From Clostridium sp. AN503 (GTDB lineage Bacteria; Bacillota; Clostridia; Lachnospirales; Lachnospiraceae): DNA of 64,000 nucleotides. The position numbers and the translations under genes are program-made. Of this stretch, positions 24,845-33,404 are shown one piece after another. A model generated the notes under the pieces. It searched no databases and had not been told where the DNA came from. It saw only the letters and a list, made by a program, of their open reading frames with translations. Positions within the stretch are counted from its first letter, which is position 1; each line of letters opens with the position of its first letter. The stretch covers positions 2,905,001 through 2,969,000 of the forward strand of contig NZ_JBFDTP010000002.1 in assembly GCF_040719375.1 (NCBI RefSeq). The letters are read 5' to 3'.

Positions 24845-26249
24845 GTTTTTTCTCCTTTCCTCCCGGTATCTGTGCCGCCTCTAAAACCTCCCCCAGTTGA
24901 TCCAAAAGCATTTCCGCCTGGTCTCCGTACACCGGTCTCAGCGCAGCAAGCGCCTTATCTGTTTTCTGCTTTTGTGACGGCGGCATTTCCGGACTGCCGG
25001 AGGCGTCCGCGATCTCACGGCTATAGACGCTGCCGTCCTTCATCCGCAGCACCATTTTGCAGCCCCAGTGCTGTGGATACTTTTCCGTGAAATCTTCATC
25101 CGTGATCACCCTCACCTTATGCAGAAGATCCTGTATACGTCTGTCACTAATGACCTCTTCTGTAAAATACTCCTCCGTCACGCTCCCATAAAGCAATGCG
25201 CAGGCCACGGTAAATGGTGTGGAAAATTTTGCATCCACCACATTTTTCGGTTCTCTGCTCCCCTCGCTCATGCCGCACTGCTGGTTGCCGATGAGATAAG
25301 TAAAGACATCGATCTCGCCGACCGTATCCAGATCCGGCATACTTTCTTTTCCCAGACCGGCTCCCCCGCAAACGCCCGGTTCTTCTCTCAGGGCAAGGGC
25401 GGCGTCAATGGCGCAATGGGTACTTCTGCAGCATGGATACGGTTTTTTATCCATGTGGCAGATCTCCCAGCTTTCTCCCAGCTTCCAGTCCACCCAGGAC
25501 AGCTCCGGTTCATCCGACATGGCGGCCAGCAGGCCTCCGTCTTTTGCCTCCAGTATATACCGGGAGCCGGTCATGCCCGCCTGGGCAAGCAGCGCCGCCT
25601 CTGTTCCATTTGCCGCAGCCCTTCCCGGATGCAGGATCTTGCAGTTGGCCCCGTCAGCCAGAAACGCCCAGACTCCAAAGGACTGGGTTCCCGCCAGGCC
25701 AAGGGCCGCCGCCATCTGATCCGCCGACAGCCCCAGCAGCTTTCCGCAGGCTGCCGCCGCTCCAAAAGTACCTGCGGTGGATGTGGCATGCCAGCCCTTT
25801 TTCCTGTGGGCGGATACGCCAAACGCCATGCCGATCCTCGCTGTCACCTCATACCCGCATATGACTGCCAGCAGAAGGTCCTCCGGTCCCTTTTGCAGAT
25901 ATTCCGCCATCCCCCATGCCGCCGGTATGACCACTGCCCCGATATGTGTCTTGGATCTGGTGTGTACGTCGTCCAGCTCCATCGAATGGGCCGCCATTCC
26001 ATTCAGCAGGACCGCCTGAGATAATATGGCGGTCTCACCGGTCCCCCAAACCGATACCGCCTGTTCACATCCCCCGGTCTCCAGGGTGAGGACTTCCGCC
26101 ACATCCCGGAGCAGGCCGCGTTTCCACGCCCCTGCTGCAACCGGAACCGTATCCAGAATACAGTCCGCAGCCGTGCATTTTACCTTATCCGGAACATCCT
26201 CCAGCTTCAACCGGACGATGAATTCCGCCAGACCAGTCAATTCATTCAT
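24768..26249 (-). CDS. MmgE/PrpD-family dehydratase
   Basis: This 493-aa protein is of the 2-methylcitrate dehydratase/cis-aconitate decarboxylase fold. Family marks include an N-terminal helical domain, HSMELDDVHTRSKTHIG (about residues 87-103), GWHATSTAGTFGAAAACGKLLG, and the lid-domain DKKPYPCCRSTHCAIDA. Enzymes here dehydrate methylcitrate or decarboxylate aconitate to itaconate. The last 25 or so residues run on into the larA start and look unconserved, so the original stop may have been lost. It is the first gene of the operon, divergent from a LysR gene. Confidence 0.9.
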   Translation of the reverse strand: MNELTGLAEFIVRLKLEDVPDKVKCTAADCILDTVPVAAGAWKRGLLRDVAEVLTLETGGCEQAVSVWGTGETAILSQAVLLNGMAAHSMELDDVHTRSKTHIGAVVIPAAWGMAEYLQKGPEDLLLAVICGYEVTARIGMAFGVSAHRKKGWHATSTAGTFGAAAACGKLLGLSADQMAAALGLAGTQSFGVWAFLADGANCKILHPGRAAANGTEAALLAQAGMTGSRYILEAKDGGLLAAMSDEPELSWVDWKLGESWEICHMDKKPYPCCRSTHCAIDAALALREEPGVCGGAGLGKESMPDLDTVGEIDVFTYLIGNQQCGMSEGSREPKNVVDAKFSTPFTVACALLYGSVTEEYFTEEVISDRRIQDLLHKVRVITDEDFTEKYPQHWGCKMVLRMKDGSVYSREIADASGSPEMPPSQKQKTDKALAALRPVYGDQAEMLLDQLGEVLEAAQIPGGKEKKHADISTIWRWKPGSRDQRGPQRQDH

Positions 26250-26314
26250 TTTTTGTTCCCCCTCCTTTTCCTTTATTTTAGCAACATTGGATTTCTTTGT
26301 ATAATCGTATGTTT

Positions 26315-26330
26315 TTATGATTTAGCATAA
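26315..26330. promoter_or_regulatory. Candidate LysR-type binding site
   Basis: TTATGATTTAGCATAA is a dyad (TTATG-N6-CATAA) in the divergent promoter region between prpD-like and lysR-like genes. Related half-sites (TTTTTGTCATAATC, TTTTTGTGATAAAC) follow at about 26342-26388. This array fits a regulator that binds several sites and bends DNA. Confidence 0.5.
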
Positions 26331-26467
26331 CTTTTTTTTATCGTTTTTGTCATAATCAATATCTTTTTATAGCTTTTTGTGATAAACTTAAGATACTTAC
26401 ATTTCCTGATCCTACCTCGCTAAACAGGTTATAGACGGGTTGTAAACGAATTAAAAAAGGAGCCTCC

Positions 26468-27349
26468 ATGAACTTAAAAGACGCGCAGATCATCCTGTCC
26501 CTGAATGAGACAAAGAACATTACCAAAACGGCTGAACGCCTTTTCATCACACAGCCGGCCCTCAGCAAGAGGATCCAGAATCTGGAGCATGACCTGGGAG
26601 CCCCGGTGCTGCTGCGGCACCAGAAGGGCATTGTTTTTACCCCTTTGGGCGAAAAAGTCATCGAATATGCCCGGGTCATCATAAGCGGTATGAACGAGCT
26701 TCAGGAGTTTGCAGACGTAAGCTTAAACCAGGTCTCCGGCACGCTGGAGGCCGGGATCGCCGTCAACTATGCCCGCTACTGCCTTCCTGCCATGCTCCAG
26801 AAATACGTGGCAGACTTCCCCTCCGTTTCAGTCAATATCACCACCGGATTCAGCCAGCGCCTCTACCAGATGCTAAGCTCCGAGGAACTGTCCCTCGCTG
26901 TCGTCCGCGGCGATTACCCCTGGTATGAGGGAAAAGTCCTTCTGGCTGAGGAACCGCTCTGCGTCGTCTACCACCGGGACATCCGCTGGGATGAACTGTC
27001 CGCGCTCCCTTATATCAACCGCCACACGGACCCGTCCCTGACCACCAGCATCCAGCGCTATCTCGCCGAGCAGGAGCTGATACAGACCAAAAAGAATATT
27101 CACATTGACGATATGGACATCTGCCTTGACATGGCTAAGAACGGGTTTGGATGGACGATCCTTCCAAGTATTGTACTAAAGGACGCGGACTGCAATATAA
27201 AGCCCATGTATTTAAAAGACGGTACTCCCATCACCCGGACCACCTTTTTATTGTACCGCAACGCCTACAAAAACCTGCCCCAGGCAGGCCTGTTCATCCA
27301 GTACCTGACCGATCTGGTCCCAGAGCATATACGGCCGGGGAACCGATAG
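26468..27349 (+). CDS. LysR-family transcriptional regulator
   Basis: The N-terminal winged helix (residues 1-60) reads LKDAQIILSLNETKNITKTAERLFITQPALSKRIQNLE. The C-terminal part is the two-lobed LysR substrate-binding domain (from GTLEAGIAVNYARY). It is divergent from the prpD-larA-TAXI operon and most likely activates it in response to the imported acid or a metabolite. AAGGAG precedes the ATG. The 219-bp intergenic region holds a candidate binding site. Confidence 0.93.
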   Translation: MNLKDAQIILSLNETKNITKTAERLFITQPALSKRIQNLEHDLGAPVLLRHQKGIVFTPLGEKVIEYARVIISGMNELQEFADVSLNQVSGTLEAGIAVNYARYCLPAMLQKYVADFPSVSVNITTGFSQRLYQMLSSEELSLAVVRGDYPWYEGKVLLAEEPLCVVYHRDIRWDELSALPYINRHTDPSLTTSIQRYLAEQELIQTKKNIHIDDMDICLDMAKNGFGWTILPSIVLKDADCNIKPMYLKDGTPITRTTFLLYRNAYKNLPQAGLFIQYLTDLVPEHIRPGNR

Positions 27350-27388
27350 GATGCGCTTTTCGTTAAATCCAGAATTACGGAGGAAGCT

Positions 27389-28294
27389 ATGGAGCTTATT
27401 TTTGATTATATGGAAAATGCCGCATTGCGGCATAAGTTAAACACTTTGACACAGAAGATCTACGGGTTTGATTTTGAAAATTGGATGGCCGGTGGGTATT
27501 TTGAAGGAGATTATATTCCATATTCATTTATGGAAGATGGAAAAATCCTGGCAAATGTTTCGGCAAACAGGATGCATTTTATTCAAAACGGCGTCCCTAA
27601 GTATTACATACAGCTTGGAACCGTTATGACAGATGAACCATTCCGGAAAAAAGGGCTTGCAGAAAAGCTGATCAAACATGTATTAAAAGAATATGAAACC
27701 AAGTGCGATGGAATCTACCTGTTCAGCAATCCGGACGCCCTGGGCTTCTATCGGAAAACAGGCTTTAAGGAAAGCTGTCAATATCAATACAAATTGAAAC
27801 AGGAATGGTCAGGCAGCGTGAATCGCAGTGCCGGATTTAAAAAAACGGATGGTCAGGACGAACAGGTCAGGCGGAAATATATGGATGCTGTAAAAAACTG
27901 TGCTGTAAATTCAGCTTTAGAACACGTCAACAAATTTGGACTACAGATGTTTTACACTGCTGATCTGCAAAATGTATATTACGCAGACGACCTGGACTGT
28001 TTTGCCGTTATGGAGCAGGAGGGAGATACGCTGATCCTCCAAAGTATTATAAGTAAACAGCAGATTTCACTGGAAGCTGTCATTTCGCATATTGATGCCA
28101 AGTATACTTCCCTGATCCCAGGTTTCCCGCCTGCTTCCAGGGACCTTCCTATGTTTGAAGCGTCTGTCTATGATGACAGAGAGGATACCCGCCTGTTCTA
28201 TCGTGGAAAGGATTTAGAAAGTATTGAGAGAGAAAAGCTCTCTTTCCCCTGTTGTCACACGCATAAAAAAATAACAGGCTTTATTTTTGTCTGA
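27389..28294 (+). CDS. GNAT-family N-acetyltransferase, 301 aa
   Basis: The first half is a GNAT domain: the acetyl-CoA loop lies in DEPFRKKGLAEKLIKHVLKE, and DGIYLFSNPDALGFYRKTGFKE is the usual C-terminal strand and helix. The second half (from about 160) is an extra domain with no family I can name. It starts a low-GC block of three acetyltransferase genes, all on the plus strand, unlike the flanking operons. This suggests horizontal transfer. CGGAGGA precedes the ATG. Confidence 0.85.
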   Translation: MELIFDYMENAALRHKLNTLTQKIYGFDFENWMAGGYFEGDYIPYSFMEDGKILANVSANRMHFIQNGVPKYYIQLGTVMTDEPFRKKGLAEKLIKHVLKEYETKCDGIYLFSNPDALGFYRKTGFKESCQYQYKLKQEWSGSVNRSAGFKKTDGQDEQVRRKYMDAVKNCAVNSALEHVNKFGLQMFYTADLQNVYYADDLDCFAVMEQEGDTLILQSIISKQQISLEAVISHIDAKYTSLIPGFPPASRDLPMFEASVYDDREDTRLFYRGKDLESIEREKLSFPCCHTHKKITGFIFV

Positions 28295-28308
28295 AGGGAG
28301 TATTTTAC

Positions 28309-28368
28309 ATGAATGAGTCTATCAATGCTTTGAAGCAGAAAGATTTAGGAAAAAGAAAGCAGACCTGA
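28309..28368 (+). other. Very short ORF, 19 codons
   Basis: An ATG with GAAGGGAG ten bases upstream opens a 19-residue Lys/Gln-rich frame ending in TGA. It lies between two acetyltransferase genes. It may be a leader peptide or the worn remnant of a gene; nothing supports a function. Confidence 0.25.
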
Positions 28369-28383
28369 CAGAGGAGACGAACT

Positions 28384-28956
28384 ATGGAAAATGTTTATGA
28401 AAATTATACTGAATATGAGAATGCCGACTATATTTTGAGGCTGGTCAGCCAGAAGGATAAATTGGATTTACTAAAAGTTTATTCAGACAAAAAGGCGGTA
28501 CCTTTTTTCAACAGTGATAATTGTGGTGGGGATGATTTCTACTATACAACGGAAAGCAGAATGGCGCAGGCTATTGATTATTGGCTCTTTGAGTACAATA
28601 GGGCGGGATTTGTGCGGTGGACTATCATATCAAAAGAAACAGAGGAAGCAATCGGAACAATCGAGCTTTTTCACAGAGATTCTGATGATTATTTTACAAA
28701 TTGCGGTTTACTCAGGCTGGACATCCGGAGTGACTATGAAATCTCGGATGAGATTATAAAAATATTAGAATTGATCATCAAACCTGCATACATCCTGTTT
28801 CTTTGTGATAAAATTGCCACAAAAGCAATCGCCTCAGCGACAGAACGGATCAGGGCATTGAAACAGTTAGGATTTGAACTCACGGAGGAAAAACTAACAG
28901 GACATGATGGGACAAAATACGATTCGTATTTTGTTTTGGAGCAGCAGGTGACGTAA
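28384..28956 (+). CDS. GNAT-family acetyltransferase, RimJ/RimL-like
   Basis: This 190-aa cytosolic protein has the layout of ribosomal-protein or small-molecule N-acetyltransferases: an N-terminal recognition part (YILRLVSQKDKLDLLKVYSDK), a central strand WTIISKETEEAIGTIELF, and the late ATERIRALKQLGFELTEEK helix typical of the family's C-terminus. The Q/RxxGxG/A acetyl-CoA loop is not evident, so activity is uncertain. It lies in the AT-rich block. GAGGAG precedes the ATG. Confidence 0.75.
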   Translation: MENVYENYTEYENADYILRLVSQKDKLDLLKVYSDKKAVPFFNSDNCGGDDFYYTTESRMAQAIDYWLFEYNRAGFVRWTIISKETEEAIGTIELFHRDSDDYFTNCGLLRLDIRSDYEISDEIIKILELIIKPAYILFLCDKIATKAIASATERIRALKQLGFELTEEKLTGHDGTKYDSYFVLEQQVT

Positions 28957-29015
28957 GCGGCAGCTCAGAAAAAAGATAATTATGTTTCAAGCAGGATGTA
29001 TATTGGAGGCAAATT

Positions 29016-29609
29016 ATGACGGAAAGAGAAAAAATGTTGGCAGGGCAACTTTATGATTGTGGGGATGCTGAATTACTAACTCAATGGCATAAAGCAAAAG
29101 ATTTAGCAAGGGATTATAATCAAACAGACTCTGCTGACGCCCCCAAAAAAGAAAGAATTTTAAATGAAATGTTAGGGGGAAAAGGGACTAATCTTTGGAT
29201 TACTGCACCATTTTTCGTTGATTATGGTAATAATATTTATTTTGGCAACAATTGCGAAGTAAATATGAATTGTACATTTCTAGATGACAATATCATTCGT
29301 ATTGGAGATAATGCTTTAATTGCTCCAAATGTACAGATATATACCGCATATCACCCTACAAATGCACTTGAACGCTTTGGTGCTCCTAAGGACGACGGTT
29401 CATTTGAGTTTTGTAAAACTCAAACGGCACCAGTTATAATAGGAGATAATGTTTGGATTGGCGGGGGTGCTATCATTATGCCAGGCGTTACGATCGGAAA
29501 CAATGTTGTAATTGGGGCAGGAAGTATTGTTACAAAAGATATTCCGGACAATACCATTGCATATGGTAATCCCTGCCGGGTAGTAAGAGAAAACACCCCT
29601 AAAGAATAA
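29016..29609 (+). CDS. Sugar O-acetyltransferase, Maa/LacA (left-handed beta-helix) family
   Basis: This 197-aa protein begins MTEREKMLAGQLYD, the maltose-acetyltransferase N-terminal domain. It continues with hexapeptide repeats (for example NNIYFGNNCEVNMNCTFLDD and MPGVTIGNNVVIGAGSIVTKD). The catalytic His lies in YTAYHP. It acetylates the 6-OH of sugars from acetyl-CoA. Codon use is AT-rich compared with both flanks. It is last in the low-GC block and convergent with the aconitase-like gene. GGAGG precedes the ATG. Confidence 0.9.
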   Translation: MTEREKMLAGQLYDCGDAELLTQWHKAKDLARDYNQTDSADAPKKERILNEMLGGKGTNLWITAPFFVDYGNNIYFGNNCEVNMNCTFLDDNIIRIGDNALIAPNVQIYTAYHPTNALERFGAPKDDGSFEFCKTQTAPVIIGDNVWIGGGAIIMPGVTIGNNVVIGAGSIVTKDIPDNTIAYGNPCRVVRENTPKE

Positions 29610-29620
29610 GCCCCCGAAGA

Positions 29621-29657
29621 GCCAGCGGACTATACACATTCAGTACTATCCGCTGGC
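29621..29657. terminator. Hairpin between convergent genes
   Basis: GCCAGCGGA (29621-29629) pairs with TCCGCTGGC (29649-29657) exactly between the maa-like and aconitase-like genes. There is no clear T-run, so it may be a weak terminator. Confidence 0.5.
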
Positions 29658-29668
29658 CGCAAAGCTCC

Positions 29669-31942
29669 CTATCTCTTCTCCTGCTTATAAAAATTGATCA
29701 GACTACCCGCCAGCAGCACCTGCTTCTCCGCCTCTGTGACGTCTTTAAGCTCCAATTCCATATGCCGCGTGCTTCCATCACGACCGATCACAACTGCATC
29801 CACCATCTGCGCACCTTCTGCCACTGCCCTGCGGATGCCCGGCAGGTACAGATACTCGCCCGGCTCTAAATCCACCTCCGCCACCGGGTACGTAAATGGT
29901 AAGATCCCCCAGTTCACACAGTTACTGCGGTAACGTTTGGTGGCATACTCGATGCAGATATTGGCGAGGCCGCCCAGCACCTTCTGGCAGCTTGCCGCAT
30001 ACTCCCTGGCAGAACCGTCGCCGGGACGTTTTGCGTAGAGGACGGAGCCGATCCCGGTGGTCTTCATCAGTTCTTCCACCGGTGCATCCACGCCTGCTGC
30101 TTTCAGAATCTGATAAAATTCACCGGTTGTCTCCCTGTCTCCGGCACGCCGCGCTTTCTCATAATCCTGGGCTGCTTTTGCATTCCCCACATAATCCGGG
30201 TCCTTCCTTATCAGGGTATACTCGGAAATCTTGTATGGGTTCGACCGGTAGGACGCCGTTTCCCCGGAGGGGATCAGCTCGTCGGTGGTCGTCACCTCAT
30301 CACGTATCACGCTCGCCACCTTTAAGAGCAGGTTGTCGGTCAGCTCTGCCATCTCCGGCCAGTCCTTGATAGATGGGCCATATACCAGCTCAGTCTCCGG
30401 CTTTGCATGTCCAAAACCATTGTAGACTATATTATCATAGATTTTTTCATTAAAATGATATTCCGGAACTGCAAACTTCACCGGACAGTCCTCGGCAGAG
30501 GTCAGGTAACCGCCGTTAAATGCCGTCGCCGCGATCGACTTGGAGTCCATCAGCGCAACGGAAGCGATCTGTCCGGTTGCCGGGTTGGAGCCCTCCCGGT
30601 TCGGGAAGTTCCTGGTGCTGTGCCGGATACAGAAGTCATTGTTTCCCGGTGCGTCGGAGGCGCCGAAGCACGGCCCGCAAAATGCTGTTTTTACACGTAC
30701 TCCAAAGGTCATCAGGTCATTCAGTACGCCGACACGGTTCAGCTCATGCATGATCGGCTGGGACGCCGGATAGATGTTGAGGGGGAAGGTGCCCAGGCCA
30801 TGATCATAGTATTTTGCGATCTGGTCCACTGCATAGATATTCTCAAAAGAGCCTGCCGCGCATCCTGCGATTGCCGCCTGGTCCACCTTGATCCGGCCGT
30901 CATGGATCTTGGAGCGCAAATCCAGATGAATGTCTCTGTTGTTTTCAAATACTTTCTTTGCCTCTTCTTCCACCATGGCAAGGTATTTTTCCGGTTCTGC
31001 GATCACATCGGCCAGCGGATACGCATTGCTTGGATGGAATGGCAGAGCGATCATCGGAACGATGGTGTCCAGATTGATCTCCACAACGCCGTCATAGAGC
31101 GCAGTCTTTCCCGGCTCCATCCGCCGAAAGTCCTGGGGACGCTTGTGAACCGCAAAATACTCTTTTGTCCGGTCATCGGTCTGCCAGAGGGAGGACAGGC
31201 AGGCGGACTCGGTAGTCATGGTGTCGATCCCATTCCGAAAATCCATGGAAAGTCCCGCCACTCCAGGCCCCACAAACTCCAGGACCTTGTTCTTTACAAA
31301 GTTGTTCTTAAATACATTCCCGATCAGGCTTAAGGCGACATCCATCGGGCCGACCCACGGCTTCGGAGCACCCGTCAGGAATACGGCGATCACCTCCGGG
31401 TAATCGAGCTCGTAGTACTTGCCCAGCATAGCTTTCGCCAGCTCCGGCCCTCCCTCGCCGATCGAAAGGGACCCCTGGGTCCCATAACGGGTATGAGAAT
31501 CGGAGACGATGGACATATCGCCGGATTTTACGATCATCTCCCTCATATACTGGTGGATGACAGCCTCATGGGGCGGGACGAATATACCGCCGGATTTTCT
31601 GCAGGCCGATTCCGCATATTTGTGCACATCCGTATTGATCGTACCTCCCACAGCGCACAGGCAGTTATGGCAGTTGGTAAATACGCACGGCATCGGAAAT
31701 TCTTTCAGCCCGCTGGCATAAGCAGTCTGCAGGATTCCGACGTATGTATTGTCGTAGACGCCCATGGAATCAAACTGGATCTGTAAATGCTCCATGCTGC
31801 CGGAGTGATTGTGTTTCTCCAGCACCTGATACGTTATAGTCTGTTTTGCCGCACTCTCCGGGTCAATATCTACGGCCTCATGTTTCCCGGCGATCCGGCT
31901 GTTATCCAGAATAAAATGTTTTCCTTTATGAAGTGTTACCAT
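29669..31942 (-). CDS. Aconitase-family hydratase, YbhJ-like
   Basis: This 757-aa protein has the aconitase catalytic core and swivel domain. Candidate cluster cysteines lie in FTNCHNCLC (about residues 88-95) and in FCGPCFGASDAPG (about 417-429). NFPNREG and the C-terminal YRSNCVNWGILPFTY are family motifs. It resembles the uncharacterised E. coli YbhJ, and the next upstream gene is YbhH-like. This conserved pairing suggests hydration or isomerisation of an unusual tricarboxylate. The reaction is inference. GGGAGGA precedes the ATG. Confidence 0.88.
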   Translation of the reverse strand: MVTLHKGKHFILDNSRIAGKHEAVDIDPESAAKQTITYQVLEKHNHSGSMEHLQIQFDSMGVYDNTYVGILQTAYASGLKEFPMPCVFTNCHNCLCAVGGTINTDVHKYAESACRKSGGIFVPPHEAVIHQYMREMIVKSGDMSIVSDSHTRYGTQGSLSIGEGGPELAKAMLGKYYELDYPEVIAVFLTGAPKPWVGPMDVALSLIGNVFKNNFVKNKVLEFVGPGVAGLSMDFRNGIDTMTTESACLSSLWQTDDRTKEYFAVHKRPQDFRRMEPGKTALYDGVVEINLDTIVPMIALPFHPSNAYPLADVIAEPEKYLAMVEEEAKKVFENNRDIHLDLRSKIHDGRIKVDQAAIAGCAAGSFENIYAVDQIAKYYDHGLGTFPLNIYPASQPIMHELNRVGVLNDLMTFGVRVKTAFCGPCFGASDAPGNNDFCIRHSTRNFPNREGSNPATGQIASVALMDSKSIAATAFNGGYLTSAEDCPVKFAVPEYHFNEKIYDNIVYNGFGHAKPETELVYGPSIKDWPEMAELTDNLLLKVASVIRDEVTTTDELIPSGETASYRSNPYKISEYTLIRKDPDYVGNAKAAQDYEKARRAGDRETTGEFYQILKAAGVDAPVEELMKTTGIGSVLYAKRPGDGSAREYAASCQKVLGGLANICIEYATKRYRSNCVNWGILPFTYPVAEVDLEPGEYLYLPGIRRAVAEGAQMVDAVVIGRDGSTRHMELELKDVTEAEKQVLLAGSLINFYKQEKR

Positions 31943-31964
31943 GTTTTCTTTTCCTCCCTGTCTG

Positions 31965-33089
31965 TCAGTCTCTCACATACACCCAGCCGTCCATGATCCT
32001 TCTGGCGGTTCTGGTCACGCCGCCCTTTAAGACCCGCTCGCCGTCCATTTTCACATCCACCTCCGTCACGCCGCTGGAATGTCCGATCCGTATCATATCC
32101 TGGTCCGCAGCCGGTTTCGCTATATCATTCACGATCGTTCCCGGTATCCGCGCTGCTGCGCCGGTCCCCACAGCCACCGTCATCGGGTATGCCTTGTGGA
32201 GCGCTCCTACGGAAATGGCCCGGCAGCAGAGATCCATACTCCCGGCCTCCACCTGGTTCTTGTCCATGTCGGTATAATCCTGTGGCTCGGAGATAATGGA
32301 AACCTTCGGCGCTGAGGTGGATTTCGTCCTGGCATCCTCCCAATTTTCCACAAAGCCGCATTTTACGGCTGCCATGCAGCGGATCCGCTCAATATGTTCC
32401 ATCACTGTTTTATTATTGTTCAGCTCCACCAGCTCAGTCCCCCTGATCCCCAGATCCTTTGCCCGGATAAATACCATCGGATTGGAGCAGTCCAGCACTG
32501 TGACCTCGATACTGCCATACCCCGGCACATCAAACATATCTTTTTTATTCCCGGTGGGGAACAGTTTTCCAGTTTTAGAGCCTGCCGGGTCCTCAAAATA
32601 CATATCGATCCTGGAGCCTGTCCCCGGAACGCCTTTGATGGCCTCATCTCCGTGAACCATGGCTTTCCCGTCTTTTACGCGCACATGCTCCTCGATGATC
32701 TTGTTGGTATTGGTGTTGAGCACACGCACCACCGTCACCGGCTCCACCGCTTTTACCAGTCCTTCATCAATGGCAAACGGCCCCACAGCCGAGGATATGT
32801 TGCCGCAGTTGGCGCTTCCATCCACCCGCGGGATCACAATATCCACCTGGCGAAAGGTATAGTTCACGTCCACATCCTCGCGGTCCGACGGGGATATGAC
32901 CGCAATCTTACTGGTGGAAGAAACGGTTCCCCCCATCCCGTCAATCTGCTTCACATCTGGCGTCCCCATAACCTTCATAAAGATCTCATCCCAGGTGTTT
33001 TTATCCTCCGGGAGATCCTTTTCATGGAAAAACACGGCCTTGCTGGTACCGCCCCTCATGTAGACACAGGGATATTTTTGCATGTACAT
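31965..33089 (-). CDS. PrpF-family isomerase, YbhH/4-oxalomesaconate tautomerase-like
   Basis: This 374-aa protein has the duplicated DapF-like fold of the PrpF family. It shows MRGGTSKAVFFHEKDLP near the start, QIDGMGGTVSSTSKIAVI, GSANCGNISSAVGPFAID with the catalytic Cys, and the second-half GAAARIPGTIVND. Relatives isomerise 2-methyl-aconitate or tautomerise 4-oxalomesaconate. It forms a two-gene operon with the aconitase-like gene 22 bp downstream. The ATG at 33089 is chosen over 33095 because AGGAGGA is seven bases away from it. Confidence 0.9.
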   Translation of the reverse strand: MYMQKYPCVYMRGGTSKAVFFHEKDLPEDKNTWDEIFMKVMGTPDVKQIDGMGGTVSSTSKIAVISPSDREDVDVNYTFRQVDIVIPRVDGSANCGNISSAVGPFAIDEGLVKAVEPVTVVRVLNTNTNKIIEEHVRVKDGKAMVHGDEAIKGVPGTGSRIDMYFEDPAGSKTGKLFPTGNKKDMFDVPGYGSIEVTVLDCSNPMVFIRAKDLGIRGTELVELNNNKTVMEHIERIRCMAAVKCGFVENWEDARTKSTSAPKVSIISEPQDYTDMDKNQVEAGSMDLCCRAISVGALHKAYPMTVAVGTGAAARIPGTIVNDIAKPAADQDMIRIGHSSGVTEVDVKMDGERVLKGGVTRTARRIMDGWVYVRD

Positions 33090-33130
33090 CTTCATTTCCT
33101 CCTAAGACCTGCTGATTGTTTGTTGAGTTT

Positions 33131-33160
33131 ACTATAGCGCATTGAGATCCATAATGTAAA
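33131..33160 (-). promoter_or_regulatory. Promoter of the ybhH-ybhJ-like operon
   Basis: TTTACA (33155-33160) and TATAGT (33131-33136) lie 18 bp apart on the minus strand, about 40 bp before the start. Confidence 0.6.
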
Positions 33161-33284
33161 ATGGTATAATTTTATCATTGTCAATAATATTTTGGAATGT
33201 TTATTGAACTGATAAATTTTGCAGAACATCAGGAAAGCCGCGGCAAAATGCGGAAACACAAAGCAAACCCAAGATAAAAAGCGC

Positions 33285-33315
33285 TTGACTTGGAGCGCAC
33301 TCCAGATGATATGCT
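33285..33315 (+). promoter_or_regulatory. MerR-type promoter with 19-bp spacer
   Basis: TTGACT (33285-33290) and TATGCT (33310-33315) are separated by 19 bp, too long for normal use. The spacer contains the dyad TGGAG-CGCA-CTCCA (33291-33304). This is the design of promoters untwisted by MerR-family activators (NmlR/AdhR-like boxes). No merR gene is adjacent. It points toward the DUF362 gene. Confidence 0.75.
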
Positions 33316-33324
33316 CTTTATTGA

Positions 33325-33353
33325 TTGATACTTTTTCTCATTTATTGTATAAT
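33325..33353 (+). promoter_or_regulatory. Sigma-A promoter of the DUF362 gene
   Basis: TTGATA (33325-33330) and TATAAT (33348-33353) are 17 bp apart, ending about 50 bp before the ATG at 33405. It lies just downstream of the MerR-type promoter, so the gene may have basal and induced transcription. Confidence 0.75.
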
Positions 33354-33404
33354 AGGAACACTTAATGAGATGTGTCTATTTCACCAGGAAAAGGAGTATT
33401 ACAT

